Counted from the stretch's first letter, positions 29,061-40,603 are shown. The stretch: 64,000 nt of DNA from Chitinolyticbacter albus (GCF_024437655.1 NZ_JANBVF010000004.1:124001-188000); one strand, 5' to 3'. Notes: a model not told the origin generated them from the sequence alone. Made by a program: numbers and translations.

Positions 29061-29837
29061 ATGGAATTTGGCAACCAGGTGGTCCTCGTCACCGGCGCCG
29101 CGCAGGGCATAGGCGCCACCATCGCCCACCGCTTCGCATCGGAAGGCGCCGCCGTGGCCTTGCTCGACCGGCAGGCGGTAGCCGTTCAGACCGTGGCCGC
29201 GGAACTGGGCGCACAGGGTGCGCGCACGCTCGCGCTGGCCGCCGACATTGCGCAGAGCAGCGCCATCGACGAGGCGATCGACCGGATCGAACGGGAGCTA
29301 GGCGCCATCGACGTGCTGGTGAACGCCGCAGCCATCCTGCGCACCGGGAACATCCTGGCGTACAGCGACGAGGACTGGGACGCCACGCTGGCGGTGAACG
29401 CCGGCGGCGTGTTTCGCGTCTGCCGCGCGGTCGGCCGGCGCATGGCCGAGCGCCGTCGCGGCGCCATCGTCACCGTCAGCTCCAACGCAGCGAGCGTTCC
29501 GCGCACCGGGATGGGTGCGTACGCGGCGTCCAAGGCCGCCGTCACGCACTTCAGCCACTGCCTGGCGCTGGAACTCGCCGAGCACGGCGTGCGTTGCAAT
29601 GTGGTCTCGCCCGGTTCGACCGACACGCCGATGCAGCGCGCGCTCTGGTCGGGCCCGGACGGCGCCGCACGCACCATCGCCGGCAACCCGGAGGGGTGGA
29701 AGCTCGGCATCCCGCTCGCCCGCATCGCCACGCCCGACGACATCGCCGACGCCGCGCTGTTCCTCGCCTCGGCCCGCGCCCGCCATATCACCATGCACGA
29801 TTTGCGCGTGGATGGCGGCGCCACGCTGGGAGCGTGA
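29061..29837 (+). CDS. entA: 2,3-dihydro-2,3-dihydroxybenzoate dehydrogenase
   Basis: 258 residues, short-chain dehydrogenase. The NAD-binding motif VTGAAQGIG is at about 10-18. Catalytic Ser is in VTVSSNAAS and the YxxxK motif in YAASKAAVTHF; the loop PGSTDTPMQRALW is typical of EntA/DhbA. It oxidises 2,3-dihydro-DHB to DHB, completing the precursor supply for EntE. It starts two bases after the NRPS stop and closes the operon entC-entE-entB-NRPS-entA. Confidence 0.93.
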   Translation: MEFGNQVVLVTGAAQGIGATIAHRFASEGAAVALLDRQAVAVQTVAAELGAQGARTLALAADIAQSSAIDEAIDRIERELGAIDVLVNAAAILRTGNILAYSDEDWDATLAVNAGGVFRVCRAVGRRMAERRRGAIVTVSSNAASVPRTGMGAYAASKAAVTHFSHCLALELAEHGVRCNVVSPGSTDTPMQRALWSGPDGAARTIAGNPEGWKLGIPLARIATPDDIADAALFLASARARHITMHDLRVDGGATLGA

Positions 29838-29846
29838 CAGCCAGGC

Positions 29847-30344
29847 CTAGCTCAGCGCCAGCCGCGCGACGCCGCCGGCGTACAACCCCAGGCCGAACAC
29901 CGCATGGGTGGCGATGCTGCGCGAGCGTGCCAGCCACGGCCTGGGTGTACGCGCCGCCGCAACACCCAGGCCCAGGCCCGGTTGCAGCAGCAGGAACGGA
30001 AACAGCACCGTTGCGATGCCGAAAACCAGCGGCGGAGCCAAGGTGGGCCGCGTTATCCAGGCCGGGCCCACCAGCGACAGAAACACGGCGGCAAACACCA
30101 GACCGGTGACGTAATGGGTGCTCCATCCCAGCACGCGCTCGTGACGCACCGCGGCCGCCTGCGCGATGCTGTCGTGGCGAAATTGGCCGCGCATGCAATG
30201 ACCGATCCAACGGCCGACCATGGCCCAGTCGAGCACCGGGATGCCCAGTAGCCGAAGCGATAAGGTCCAGACGTCGGTCGCCAGCGTGGCGACCACGCCC
30301 AGCAGCAACCCGTGCAGCAAGGCAGGGATGGCTTCGATCGGCAT
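29847..30344 (-). CDS. DUF2938 membrane protein
   Basis: 165 residues with four or five transmembrane segments and the DUF2938 pattern: an N-terminal GLLLGVVATLATDVWTL, the central RHERVLGWSTHYVTGLVFA and a second FGIATVLFPFLLLQPGLGLG. The family is uncharacterised. The gene converges on entA, only nine bases away, and is unlikely to belong to the siderophore pathway. Confidence 0.8.
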   Translation of the reverse strand: MPIEAIPALLHGLLLGVVATLATDVWTLSLRLLGIPVLDWAMVGRWIGHCMRGQFRHDSIAQAAAVRHERVLGWSTHYVTGLVFAAVFLSLVGPAWITRPTLAPPLVFGIATVLFPFLLLQPGLGLGVAAARTPRPWLARSRSIATHAVFGLGLYAGGVARLALS

Positions 30345-30365
30345 CAGGGCTTCCTCGCGCGGTGC

Positions 30366-31298
30366 TTATCCGGTCTGCCGCGGCGGTACGGCGATCTTGC
30401 CGTCATGCGTCACGCCGTAGATCACCTGCCCGGTCGGGCCGACGCGCGCACCCGATTCGCAGTGCCCGGTCTGGTCGTCGAAGAAGAAGTCGGGGGCGAA
30501 CTCGCGCAGGAAGGGGCCCTTATCCAGGCCGCCCAGGAACATCGCCTCGTCGATAGCGATACCCCAGCTCATCAGCGTGCGGATCGCCCGTTCGTGCGCC
30601 GGCGCGCTGCGGGCGGTGACGAGGGCCGTGCGCAGCTTCATTCCGCCTGCGGCGGCCTGCTGCTGCAGGCCATGCAGGGCTTCCAGCAGCGGGCGGAATG
30701 GCCCAGCCGGCAGCGGCAGCGCGGCCTTGTCGTGCTCGTGGGCGTGAAAGGCCGGCAGGCCATCCTTCTGGTACACGATCTCGGCCTCGTCGGAGAACAG
30801 CACGGCGTCGCCGTCGAAGGCGATGCGCACCTCGTCGGCATGCGTCTCGGCGGCGAGCTGCGATTGCGGGTAGACCCGCGCCGCCGGAAAACCACGGACG
30901 ATCGCCTCGCGCACGTCGGCATCGTTGGCGCTGAGGAACAGGTTGGCCTGCAGTGGCGTCAGGTAGTGATGTGCCGCCCGCCCGCGCGTGAACACGCCGC
31001 GTTCCAGCTTGAGCCCGTTGTGCTCGGCCGATTTGAACACGCGCAGCCCACTGACCGGGTCGTTGCGCGACAGGATCACCACCTCGACCGGCTGGCTGTC
31101 GCCCTGATTGAACGCCAAGAGCTTCTTGATCAGCGCGAAGGCAACGCCGGGGCGTGCCGGCGCATCAAGCCGCTCCAGCTGCAGCCGCATATAGGCCGCG
31201 TCGTCCTCATCCTCGAATACGCGGTTCTCTTCCTCGAAATCGAACAGCGCACGCGAGCTGATGGCGACAACCAGCTTGCCGTTGAGGGTGGCGGGCAT
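30366..31298 (-). CDS. 5'-nucleotidase, cytosolic NT5C1-like family
   Basis: 310 residues from the ATG at 31298, which has GGAG at six bases; a Met four codons upstream has no such site. Segments such as VAISSRALFDFEEEN, VVILSRNDPVSGLRVF, HYLTPLQANLFLSA and the later RIAFDGDAVLFSDEAE fit the bacterial relatives of cytosolic 5'-nucleotidase I (PF06189). The family dephosphorylates nucleoside monophosphates. The exact substrate is unknown, and with an NAD-salvage locus 25 kb away a role in nucleotide recycling is only a suggestion. Confidence 0.8.
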   Translation of the reverse strand: MPATLNGKLVVAISSRALFDFEEENRVFEDEDDAAYMRLQLERLDAPARPGVAFALIKKLLAFNQGDSQPVEVVILSRNDPVSGLRVFKSAEHNGLKLERGVFTRGRAAHHYLTPLQANLFLSANDADVREAIVRGFPAARVYPQSQLAAETHADEVRIAFDGDAVLFSDEAEIVYQKDGLPAFHAHEHDKAALPLPAGPFRPLLEALHGLQQQAAAGGMKLRTALVTARSAPAHERAIRTLMSWGIAIDEAMFLGGLDKGPFLREFAPDFFFDDQTGHCESGARVGPTGQVIYGVTHDGKIAVPPRQTG

Positions 31299-31334
31299 GA
31301 AGTTCTCCATGTATCAGATACAGCCTATCGTGGC

Positions 31335-31565
31335 TCACGCAGCACTACGCCGTATTGTTTCCAGCACCTCGAGCAACCGTTCCACCCCGGCCGGCGGGAA
31401 AACCCCGAGCGGCCCCTGCCCCTGGGCATACACGTCGGTGAACGGCAATTCGAACAAACGGCCCGGCTCCATGACGCCAGTCTGGGTCAGCTCCTGCACC
31501 ACGAGGTTGATAGACTTACCCAAGGCCCGCATGGCAGCCTCATGCAGGAAGGCAAGATTGCTCAT
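31335..31565 (-). pseudogene. internally deleted type I restriction subunit R (hsdR remnant)
   Basis: A 76-codon frame with its own ribosome binding site (GGGGGAAG). The first residues MSNLAFLH resemble the usual start of HsdR. From about residue 20 onward the sequence (VQELTQTGVMEPGRLFELPF, then FTDVYAQG and GVFPPAGVERLLEVLE) resembles the extreme C-terminus of HsdR (EcoEI_R_C type). I infer that roughly a thousand codons, including nuclease and helicase motifs, were deleted, joining the two ends. No hsdM or hsdS is present. It lies just downstream of fic, a gene often embedded in type I restriction operons. Confidence 0.55.
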
Positions 31566-31613
31566 TGTTTTCTTCCCCCTGACTGTTCCGCAAGCCCGTA
31601 TTCCGCGCTGCCG

Positions 31614-32720
31614 CTATTCGTAGCGTTCGTATTGGTGGGCCTCGTCAGCCAGCAGGTTCAACAGGCGCGGGTGGACGAACAGCTTTTCCTTCCCCGCAGT
31701 TTTCTCTGCCAGCACACCCAGTTCAGCCAGTGCATGCAGATAGCGCGAAGCGGCCTGCCGCTGGGCCACACTCTTGTCTACCAGATTGCCAATGCGGCAG
31801 TACGGTTGCTCGAAAATCACGTCCACCAGTTCGCGGCTGTAGAGCTTGGGCAGGCGTTCGCGCACATGCTGGGCGGTGTGGTCGGCCAGCTTGCGGATGG
31901 CCAGAATCTTGGCGGTCGTCCACTGTGCGGTTTCCTCGACGCCCTGCAGCATGAACAACACCCATGGCTCCCACGCGCCGGTCTGGGTTACCTCGCGCAG
32001 CAGCTGGTAGTAGTCGGCCTTGCGGCGCAGGATGGCACGGCTCAGGTAGAGGATGGGTAGGTCGAGCAGGCCCTCTTGCACCAGGAACAGCAGGTTCAGA
32101 ACCCGACCGGTACGACCGTTGCCATCGACGAAAGGGTGGATGGCCTCGAACTGGTAATGCGCCGCCGCCATGCGCACCAGCGGGTCGATATCGGTAGCGT
32201 TGTGCAGAAAGATTTCCCAGTTGCCCAGCAACTCACGCAACCTCACTTCACCCTGTGGTGGGGTATAGACCACTGCGCCCGTACCCTCGTTGACCAGTTG
32301 CGTGCCCGGTGTGCGCCGCACGTCCAAATCCACCGCTTTGATTTTTCGGCACACCTCCACCGCCGTGGCCGTGGACAACGGGCGTTGGGTCAGTGACGCG
32401 GCGCCCCAGTACAGCGCGTCCCGGTAGCGCAGGGCTTCCTTGGTGGCGGAGTCGGCCTGCTGCTCGGCGCTGCCAGCATGCTGGAACAATCGGTCGGCCG
32501 TGGTGACGATGTTCTCGATTTCCGAACTGTCGCGTGCTTCCAGCATGGGCAGCGTGTTCACCAGCATCGCCGGGTTGGGCATCAGTGCGGCGGCCTGATT
32601 CAGCGCCGCCAAGGCCGCCCGCGCCGGGATGCATGCCTTCAGCACCGCACGGCTTTCCAGTTCCACGGCGGGTGGCAGCGGCGGCAGGTCATTGAAGGGT
32701 TGTTCCGGCGACCAAGTCAT
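31614..32720 (-). CDS. Fic family protein (AMP transferase type) with N-terminal inhibitory motif
   Basis: 368 residues from ATG 32720 (MTWSPEQPFNDLPPLPP, the usual opening of this subfamily); a GTG nine codons earlier lies inside an operator-like array and is less likely. The Fic catalytic motif HPFVDGNGRTGR is intact. The inhibitory helix motif (S/T)xxxE(G/N) is present near residue 75 as SSEIEN, so it is a class II self-inhibited Fic protein. A winged-helix-like C-terminus follows. Fic enzymes transfer AMP from ATP to target hydroxyls. The neighbouring hsdR remnant suggests it came with a type I restriction locus. The target is unknown. Confidence 0.88.
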   Translation of the reverse strand: MTWSPEQPFNDLPPLPPAVELESRAVLKACIPARAALAALNQAAALMPNPAMLVNTLPMLEARDSSEIENIVTTADRLFQHAGSAEQQADSATKEALRYRDALYWGAASLTQRPLSTATAVEVCRKIKAVDLDVRRTPGTQLVNEGTGAVVYTPPQGEVRLRELLGNWEIFLHNATDIDPLVRMAAAHYQFEAIHPFVDGNGRTGRVLNLLFLVQEGLLDLPILYLSRAILRRKADYYQLLREVTQTGAWEPWVLFMLQGVEETAQWTTAKILAIRKLADHTAQHVRERLPKLYSRELVDVIFEQPYCRIGNLVDKSVAQRQAASRYLHALAELGVLAEKTAGKEKLFVHPRLLNLLADEAHQYERYE

Positions 32721-32739
32721 GGTGATATTTTCTGATTTT

Positions 32740-32796
32740 GACGACACGTCCTCATCTTATGTCGTCGCCAGCGACATGTCACATAAACGTGTCGCC
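32740..32796. promoter_or_regulatory. array of four TGTCG half-sites upstream of fic
   Basis: Two inverted repeats with identical geometry, CGACA-N13-TGTCG, lie at 32742-32764 and 32772-32794, with centres 30 bp apart. The inner two half-sites also pair as TGTCG-N7-CGACA. All arms extend to NTGTCGYC or close to it. Such regular spacing over about three helical turns suggests a binding site for a dimeric or tetrameric regulator controlling fic. No known regulator motif was recognised. Confidence 0.5.
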
Positions 32797-32959
32797 ATTA
32801 TCGGAAAATTGGAACACGAAAAGCTGGTCCCACCGCTTTGTCTTCTGGCGAACAAACGTATTCATCTGCACCACCACGAACTGCTGTTTCGCGCAGGGGC
32901 AACAGCGAGCTGGCCAGTGAGGGTGGCGTGCATCCAGCTGACCGGGTGGGGTCGGCGTT

Positions 32960-33340
32960 TCAGATGGAATGGAACACCAGCAACGCGATTGCCGCCATCA
33001 CCGGCCACGCCAAGTGCCGGCCACGCGAGAATGCAACGGTCAGCAAGGAGCTGGCGGCGAAGGTGGCGGCAACGACCAGCAGCAGTTGCGGGCGCGTCCA
33101 GTCGGGCTGCGCCAGCGTCAGCATCAGGGCGGCGAAGCCCCACCACGCCAGCGTGGTGAGGTGCCAGGCAAACCGCAGCGTACGCACGGTGAAGTCCTGG
33201 CTGCCGAACAGCTTGGGCAGATCCTGGCGGCGGAACAGCCGGATCAGGATGTAGCGCTCACCGAGCACGCTGTGAGCGAGGCCAAGCAGGCCGGCGAGCA
33301 GAGCGGCCAGATACAGCGGCCAGGTCATGGCGTCGCCCAT
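32960..33340 (-). CDS. small membrane protein, hypothetical
   Basis: 126 residues with four hydrophobic helices (about 5-25, 55-75, 80-98 and 105-125) and a charged loop GERYILIRLFRRQDLPKLFGS. It begins four bases after the glmU stop on the same strand, so it is probably cotranscribed. A Met four codons in (33328) is an alternative start. No family was recognised. Confidence 0.6.
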   Translation of the reverse strand: MGDAMTWPLYLAALLAGLLGLAHSVLGERYILIRLFRRQDLPKLFGSQDFTVRTLRFAWHLTTLAWWGFAALMLTLAQPDWTRPQLLLVVAATFAASSLLTVAFSRGRHLAWPVMAAIALLVFHSI

Positions 33341-33344
33341 CGCC

Positions 33345-34715
33345 TTACTTCTTGATCTTCACCGGGCGCTGCCAGCCATCGAGCGTCACCTGCCGCGCCC
33401 GAGCGACGGTGAGCTTGCCGGCGGGTGCGTCCTTGCCGATCACCGAACCGGCACCGGTGGTCGCTTCCGCACCGATGGTCACCGGCGCGACCAGCACGTT
33501 GTTGGAGCCGATACGCGCGCCGTCCTCGATGGTGGTACGGAACTTGTTCACGCCGTCGTAGTTAGCGGTGATAGTGCCGGCACCGACGTTGACGCCCGCA
33601 CCCATGCTGGTGTCACCGATGTAGCTGAGGTGATTGACCTTGGAACCGCTGCCTATGGTCGATTTCTTCACTTCGACGAAGTTGCCAATATGCACGTCGG
33701 CGGCGAGCTCTGCGCCGGGGCGCAACCGGGCGTAGGGGCCAATCAGGCTGTTCGCACCGATTTCGGCGTCTTCCAGGTGGCAGTACGGGTGGATCACCAC
33801 GCCGTCGGCGATCTTGACGTTCTTCAGCACGCAGTTGGCACCGATCTCTACATCATTGCCCAGCACCACCTCGCCTTCGAACACGCAGTTCACGTCGATC
33901 AGGCAATCCTGGCCGTGCTTGAGCGTGCCGCGCACATCGATGCGTGCGGGGTCAGCGAGGCCGACACCGGCGGTGAGCAGCGCGCGGGCGACTTCGCCCT
34001 GATGGATGCGCTCGAGCGTGGCCAGCTGCAGCTTGTTGTTGATGCCTTCGGCTTCCCAATGGTGATCGGGGTGCACGGTGGCGATGCGCACGCCATCGCG
34101 CGCGGCGAGCGCGATCAGATCGGTGGCGTAGTACTCGCCCTGGGCGTTGTCGTTCTTCAGTTCAGCCAGCCAGCCAGCGAGGCGGGCGGTGGGCAGCGCC
34201 AGGATGCCGGTATTCATCTCGCGGATCGCGGCCTCGTCCTGGGTGCAATCCTTCTGCTCGACGATGCGCAGCACGTTGCCGGCCGCATCGCGCACGATAC
34301 GGCCGTAGCCGCTGGCGTCCTCCAGCACATCGGTGAGGATGCCGAGCGCGCCACCGTGGCTGGCGTCGAGCAGTGCGCGCAAGGTGGAGCGGCGCGTCAG
34401 CGGCACGTCGCCGTACAGCATCAACGTCACGTCGCCCTCGAGCTGCGATACCGCCTGTTGCAGCGCATGGCCGGTGCCCAGCTGCTGCGCCTGGTGCGCC
34501 CAGCCCAGATCTTCCTGGCCGGCGAAGGCAGCCTGCACCTGGTCACCACCATGGCCGTAGACGACGACGAGGCGCGACGGGTCGAGCTGGCGCGCGGTGT
34601 CGAGCACGTGCCCCAGCAGCGGCTTGCCGGCGAGGCGATGCAGCACCTTCGGGCATTTGGAGTACATGCGTTTGCCTTGACCGGCAGCGAGAATGACGAC
34701 ATTGACAGCGGACAT
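33345..34715 (-). CDS. glmU: bifunctional UDP-N-acetylglucosamine pyrophosphorylase / glucosamine-1-phosphate N-acetyltransferase
   Basis: 456 residues. The N-terminal uridylyltransferase (about 1-230) has the [20 protein letters not shown] signature and YGDVPLT; the C-terminal left-handed beta helix (about 250-456) shows hexapeptide repeats ([15 protein letters not shown]) and the acetyl-CoA site region [19 protein letters not shown]. It makes UDP-GlcNAc for peptidoglycan and lipopolysaccharide. It lies downstream of the atp operon on the same strand, separated by the atpC terminator, an order common in proteobacteria. Confidence 0.97.
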   Translation of the reverse strand: MSAVNVVILAAGQGKRMYSKCPKVLHRLAGKPLLGHVLDTARQLDPSRLVVVYGHGGDQVQAAFAGQEDLGWAHQAQQLGTGHALQQAVSQLEGDVTLMLYGDVPLTRRSTLRALLDASHGGALGILTDVLEDASGYGRIVRDAAGNVLRIVEQKDCTQDEAAIREMNTGILALPTARLAGWLAELKNDNAQGEYYATDLIALAARDGVRIATVHPDHHWEAEGINNKLQLATLERIHQGEVARALLTAGVGLADPARIDVRGTLKHGQDCLIDVNCVFEGEVVLGNDVEIGANCVLKNVKIADGVVIHPYCHLEDAEIGANSLIGPYARLRPGAELAADVHIGNFVEVKKSTIGSGSKVNHLSYIGDTSMGAGVNVGAGTITANYDGVNKFRTTIEDGARIGSNNVLVAPVTIGAEATTGAGSVIGKDAPAGKLTVARARQVTLDGWQRPVKIKK

Positions 34716-34916
34716 GGAAAAACTCGCAGCAAGAATGATTGCGGCAATTCTATCCGATCCCCATTGCTTGCCGGCTACGACATCAACCTTAGCGGCAGCC
34801 GTCAGCCGCTCCAGCGGTAACGACGCGGACTACGCATAGGAGCTTGCGTCGCATGCACTTGCCTGTGCATCGCTCCGGGCTTGACGCGCTCTGCGCTGCG
34901 GGCGGCGCGCCCAGGC

Positions 34917-34943
34917 AAAAAGGCAGCCTTGCGGCTGCCTTTT
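34917..34943 (-). terminator. terminator at the end of the atp operon
   Basis: AAAAGGCAGCC-TTGC-GGCTGCCTTTT, an 11-bp perfect stem with A and T tails on both sides, 19 bp past the atpC stop. It could work in both directions. Confidence 0.9.
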
Positions 34944-34961
34944 CACTCTTCGCGGGGAAGA

Positions 34962-35390
34962 TCAGTGACCACGCTTCTTCAGCTTTTCGAGCACGGCGAG
35001 TTTCGCCACGGCTTCGAGCAGCTCGGCTTGCGCCAAAGCGAAGTCCATCGCACCACTCTTACCCTTCAGTGCTTCCTCGGCGCGGGCCTTGGCGTCGCGC
35101 GCCTTGGCTTCGTCGATGTCGGCACCGCGGATGGCGGTGTCGGCCAGTACGGTCACTACGTGCGGTTGCACCTCAAGCAAACCACCCGAGACGTAAAGCA
35201 CCACGTCCGGATCGTTGCTGTTGGCCGGCTTGATGCGCAGCGCGCCCGGACGAATCCGGGACAGCAGCGGCGCATGGCGCGGCAGGATACCGATCTCGCC
35301 CTTCTCGGCAGGGGCCGAGACGAACTCGGCCGTGCCGGAATAGATCAGTTCCTCAGCGCTTACCACGTCCACATGCATGGTCATGGCCAT
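34962..35390 (-). CDS. atpC: ATP synthase F1 subunit epsilon
   Basis: 142 residues. The N-terminal beta sandwich ([39 protein letters not shown]) and the C-terminal two-helix hairpin are both present. Epsilon links gamma to the c-ring and can inhibit ATP hydrolysis. Last gene of atpIBEFHAGDC, eleven bases after atpD and followed by a terminator. Confidence 0.97.
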   Translation of the reverse strand: MAMTMHVDVVSAEELIYSGTAEFVSAPAEKGEIGILPRHAPLLSRIRPGALRIKPANSNDPDVVLYVSGGLLEVQPHVVTVLADTAIRGADIDEAKARDAKARAEEALKGKSGAMDFALAQAELLEAVAKLAVLEKLKKRGH

Positions 35391-35401
35391 CGCCTATCCC
35401 C

Positions 35402-36820
<1,419 letters not shown>

Positions 36821-37690
36821 TTAAACCGCTGCAGCGCCGGCGCAGATTTCCGAAAGTTCTTTCGTAATCGCCGCTTGACGCGTCTTGTTGTACAGCAGTT
36901 GCAGATTGCCGATCACCTTGTCGGCGTTATCGGTCGCCGCCTTCATCGCCACCATCCGAGCCGCATTTTCGGACGCCATGTTTTCCGCCACGGCCTGATA
37001 GACCAGCGCTTCGAGATAGCGGGTCATCAGCTCGTCGATCACGGTCTTGGGGTCCGGCTCGTACAGGTATTCCCAGTTGTAGCCATGCTCGGGCTGGCCA
37101 AAGGCCTCGCCCGACAGCGGCAGCAACTGTTCGACCACGGGCTCTTGCTTCATGGTGTTGATGAACTTGGTGTACACCAGGTGCACTTCATCCACTTCAC
37201 CCGCGATATACGCGTCGACCATGACCTTGATCGGGCCAACCAGCTGCTCGAGGTGCGGTGCATCGCCCAGGCCCGTGATCGACGAAACGACCTTGGCCCC
37301 GTTACGGCTCATAAAACCAAAACCCTTGTTGCCGATGGCGGTGACCGCGACTTCGCGGCCAGCCTGGTGCCATTGCTTCATCATGGATAGCGCCAGACGC
37401 AGGGCGTTGGTGTTCAAGCCACCACACAAACCCTTGTCCGACGTGACCGTGATAAGGCCGACCCGTTTCACGGTGTCGCGCTTTTGCAGGAAGGGGTGGG
37501 CATAGTCCACCAGGGCCACCGCGAGGTGGGCCGCCACATTACGGATTTTTTCACCGTAGGGGCGAGCCGAACGCATGCGTTCCTGGGCCTTACGCATCTT
37601 GGACGTAGCCACCATTTCCATGGCGCGGGTGATCTTCTGCGTGTTCTTTACGCTTTTGATCTTGGTGCGAATTTCCTTGCCGCCAGCCAT
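36821..37690 (-). CDS. atpG: ATP synthase F1 subunit gamma
   Basis: 289 residues. Terminal coiled-coil helices are conserved ([20 protein letters not shown] and [20 protein letters not shown]), with [10 protein letters not shown] in the central domain. It is the rotating central stalk of F1. Confidence 0.98.
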   Translation of the reverse strand: MAGGKEIRTKIKSVKNTQKITRAMEMVATSKMRKAQERMRSARPYGEKIRNVAAHLAVALVDYAHPFLQKRDTVKRVGLITVTSDKGLCGGLNTNALRLALSMMKQWHQAGREVAVTAIGNKGFGFMSRNGAKVVSSITGLGDAPHLEQLVGPIKVMVDAYIAGEVDEVHLVYTKFINTMKQEPVVEQLLPLSGEAFGQPEHGYNWEYLYEPDPKTVIDELMTRYLEALVYQAVAENMASENAARMVAMKAATDNADKVIGNLQLLYNKTRQAAITKELSEICAGAAAV

Positions 37691-37720
37691 GATTCGATTC
37701 CTTTTCTATTTGGGTTCGAA

Positions 37721-39262
37721 TCAGTAAGCGTTGGCCGACTTGAAGCTCTCCACCGCCTTCACGATGACAGCTTCGTCGTCGCCCGACAGCTGGCCGCTCT
37801 GGTCCACGCGCGCCAATACTTCGGCATGGTTGGACTTGAGGTGAGCGAGGAAAGCCGCTTCGAATGCCAGTGCCTTCTCAACCTTGACGTCGTCGTACGA
37901 GCCCTTGTTGATCAGCAGCAGGGTGACGGCGAGTTCCGACACCTTGAGCGGGCTGTACTGCGCCTGCTTCATCAGTTCGGTCACGAGCTTGCCGCGCTCG
38001 AGCTGCTTGCGGGTGGCTTCGTCCAGATCGGAAGCGAACTGCGCGAACGCAGCCAGTTCACGGTACTGGGCCAGCGCCAGACGCACACCGCCGCCGAGCT
38101 TCTTGATGACCTTGGTCTGAGCCGCACCACCGACGCGCGACACCGAGATACCGGCGTTCATCGCAGGACGGATACCGGCGTTGAACAGATCGGTTTCCAG
38201 AAAGATCTGGCCGTCGGTGATCGAGATCACGTTGGTCGGAACGAAGGCGGACACGTCGCCGGCTTGCGTTTCGATGATCGGCAGCGCGGTCAGCGAACCG
38301 GTCTTGCCCTTCACTTCGCCACCGGTGAGCTTTTCAACTTCGTCGGCGTTGATGCGGGAAGCACGTTCCAGCAGGCGGCTGTGCAGGTAGAACACGTCGC
38401 CCGGGTAGGCTTCACGGCCCGGCGGGCGGCGCAGCAGCAGCGAGATCTGGCGATAGGCCACGGCTTGCTTGGACAGATCGTCATACACGATCAGCGCGTC
38501 TTCACCGCGGTCGCGGAAGTATTCGCCCATCGTGCAGCCGGCGTAGGCGGCGATGTATTGCAGCGCGGCCGATTCGGAAGCAGCAGCAGCGACGATGATG
38601 GTGTGACCCATGGCACCGTGCTCTTCCAGCTTGCGCACCACGTTGGCGATCGACGAAGCCTTCTGGCCAATGGCGACGTAGATACAAACGACGCCCGTGT
38701 CCTTCTGGTTGATGATCGCGTCGAGCGCAACGGCGGTCTTGCCGGTCTGGCGGTCACCAATGATCAGCTCACGCTGGCCACGGCCGATCGGCACCATGGT
38801 GTCGATGGCTTTCAGGCCGATTTGCAGCGGCTGGTCCACCGATTGACGCGCGATCACACCCGGGGCGATCTTTTCGATCGGGCTCGACAGCGTGGTACCC
38901 AGCGGGCCCTTGCCATCGATAGGCTGACCCAGCGCGTTGACCACGCGACCGATCAGCTCACGGCCAACCGGTACTTCCAGGATGCGGCCGGTGCACTTGA
39001 CTTCATCGCCTTCCGAGATGTGGGTGTATTCACCCATCACCACGGCGCCGACCGAGTCACGCTCAAGGTTGAGCGCAAGGCCAAAGGTGTTGCCCGGGAA
39101 TTCCAGCATTTCGCCCTGCATCACATCGGACAAGCCGTGGACACGAACGATCCCGTCGGTTACCGAAACGACCGTACCAGTGGTACGGGTTTGGGCGCCT
39201 TCCGACAGGTTCTGGATCCGAGCCTTAATCAGTTCACTGATTTCAGACGGATTGAGTTGCAT
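37721..39262 (-). CDS. atpA: ATP synthase F1 subunit alpha
   Basis: 513 residues. The P-loop is [17 protein letters not shown] at about 168-184, with the alpha-specific [17 protein letters not shown] opening and the arginine-finger region [15 protein letters not shown]. It is the non-catalytic nucleotide-binding subunit of F1. Confidence 0.99.
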   Translation of the reverse strand: MQLNPSEISELIKARIQNLSEGAQTRTTGTVVSVTDGIVRVHGLSDVMQGEMLEFPGNTFGLALNLERDSVGAVVMGEYTHISEGDEVKCTGRILEVPVGRELIGRVVNALGQPIDGKGPLGTTLSSPIEKIAPGVIARQSVDQPLQIGLKAIDTMVPIGRGQRELIIGDRQTGKTAVALDAIINQKDTGVVCIYVAIGQKASSIANVVRKLEEHGAMGHTIIVAAAASESAALQYIAAYAGCTMGEYFRDRGEDALIVYDDLSKQAVAYRQISLLLRRPPGREAYPGDVFYLHSRLLERASRINADEVEKLTGGEVKGKTGSLTALPIIETQAGDVSAFVPTNVISITDGQIFLETDLFNAGIRPAMNAGISVSRVGGAAQTKVIKKLGGGVRLALAQYRELAAFAQFASDLDEATRKQLERGKLVTELMKQAQYSPLKVSELAVTLLLINKGSYDDVKVEKALAFEAAFLAHLKSNHAEVLARVDQSGQLSGDDEAVIVKAVESFKSANAY

Positions 39263-39272
39263 AAAAAATCTC

Positions 39273-39809
39273 CTAGCTCTTCAGGCTTGTCGCCAGCGCT
39301 GTCAGCTTGCCGCGTACGGACGCGTCGATCACCAGGTCACCGACTTTCACCGTCACGCCACCGATCAACTCGGGCGCAACCGTGACTGCGGCATCTACCC
39401 GGCGCTTGAGTTCTGCGGACAGGGTTGCCGTGAGTTCGCCCAGCTGGGCAGCACTCAACGGGAACGCCGACGCGATCTCGGCCGTTACTTCGCCTTCTTC
39501 GGCCGCCTTCAGCGACTCGAATACTTCAGCGATTTGCGGCAGCGCGGTGAAACGACGGTTTTCCAGCACCACGGCGATGAAGTTCTGCACTTCCGGCCCG
39601 ACGTTGCCGCCGAGCAGGCTGACCAGCAGTTGCTGCACCTGTTGAGCCGAATACTTGGGATTGGCCACCACGTCTTCTGCGGTCTGGTTCTTCGCGATCA
39701 CGGCGAGGTTGGCAAGGGCTTCGGACCACGGCCCGAGCTTGCTTTCCTGCTTCGCCAGACGGAAGACGGCCTCGGCATAGGGTCTTGCGACGGTGATGAG
39801 TTCTGCCAT
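39273..39809 (-). CDS. atpH: ATP synthase F1 subunit delta
   Basis: 178 residues. The OSCP/delta pattern is visible: [15 protein letters not shown] at the start and [20 protein letters not shown] near the C-terminus. It connects the peripheral stalk to the top of F1. Confidence 0.97.
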   Translation of the reverse strand: MAELITVARPYAEAVFRLAKQESKLGPWSEALANLAVIAKNQTAEDVVANPKYSAQQVQQLLVSLLGGNVGPEVQNFIAVVLENRRFTALPQIAEVFESLKAAEEGEVTAEIASAFPLSAAQLGELTATLSAELKRRVDAAVTVAPELIGGVTVKVGDLVIDASVRGKLTALATSLKS

Positions 39810-39816
39810 GACTGTC

Positions 39817-40287
39817 TTACAGTTCCGCTTTGATGGATGCCAATAGATCGGCGTGGCGGGCAGCGTCGATCTCTTGCTTCAGGATCTTCTCGGCACCGGC
39901 GACGGCGAGGTCAGCCACTTGCTGACGCAGCACTTCGCGGGCGCTCTGAACCTGTTGCTCGATCTCGGACTGCGCACCCTTGACCAGACGGTCGCCTTCC
40001 ACCTTGGCTTGATCCTTGGCTTCGTCGACGATCTGGGCTGCACGCTTTTCGGCTTGGGCGATGAGTTCGGCGGCCTGTTGCTTGGCTTCGCGCAGACGAT
40101 CGGCCGATGCTTTTTCAGCATTGGCCAAGTCCTGCTTGGCGCGGTCTGCCGCTGCCAAGCCGTCGGCGATGCGCGCGGCGCGCTCATCCATCATCCGGGT
40201 CAGCGGAGGCCAGACAAACTTCATGGTGAACCACACCAGGATGGCGAACGTAATCGCCTGCCCGATGAGGGATGCATTGAATTCCAC
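39817..40287 (-). CDS. atpF: ATP synthase F0 subunit b
   Basis: 156 residues: one N-terminal membrane helix ([20 protein letters not shown]) and a long Ala/Gln/Glu-rich coiled coil that forms the peripheral stalk as a dimer. The length equals that of E. coli AtpF (156 aa). Confidence 0.97.
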   Translation of the reverse strand: MEFNASLIGQAITFAILVWFTMKFVWPPLTRMMDERAARIADGLAAADRAKQDLANAEKASADRLREAKQQAAELIAQAEKRAAQIVDEAKDQAKVEGDRLVKGAQSEIEQQVQSAREVLRQQVADLAVAGAEKILKQEIDAARHADLLASIKAEL

Positions 40288-40330
40288 GAACTAGTCCTCC
40301 AGGTTTAAGGGTTTGCTCTTAAACCGACGA

Positions 40331-40603
40331 TTAACCGAGGGCAGCGAGGAACGGGTTTGCAAAGGTGAACAGCAGGGCAACACCAACACCGATCATCGAG
40401 ATGGCATCGAGCAGACCGGCGATGATGAACAGCTTGGTTTGCAGAACCGGGATCATTTCCGGTTGGCGAGCCGACGATTCGAGGAACTTGCCGCCAAGGA
40501 TAGCGAAGCCCAGAGCAGTACCGATGGCAGCAAGACCGATGATGATCGACACAGCGATCACGGTCGAGCTTTGAATGCCAGCGATGAGTTCGGGTGCAGC
40601 CAT
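40331..40603 (-). CDS. atpE: ATP synthase F0 subunit c
   Basis: 90 residues from ATG 40603, which has an AGGAG site; the frame stays open upstream but that part is not coding. Two hydrophobic helices are joined by the polar loop ESSARQPEM. The second helix carries the ion-binding region [17 protein letters not shown] with its Asp, not the Na+-type Gln/Glu set, so it is proton-coupled. Confidence 0.97.
   Translation of the reverse strand: MAAPELIAGIQSSTVIAVSIIIGLAAIGTALGFAILGGKFLESSARQPEMIPVLQTKLFIIAGLLDAISMIGVGVALLFTFANPFLAALG

Noticed and set aside
32629-33159. Plus-strand 176-codon frame opposite the fic start and its upstream region
   Set aside because: It overlaps fic and the operator array, has no ribosome binding site and no protein-like composition.
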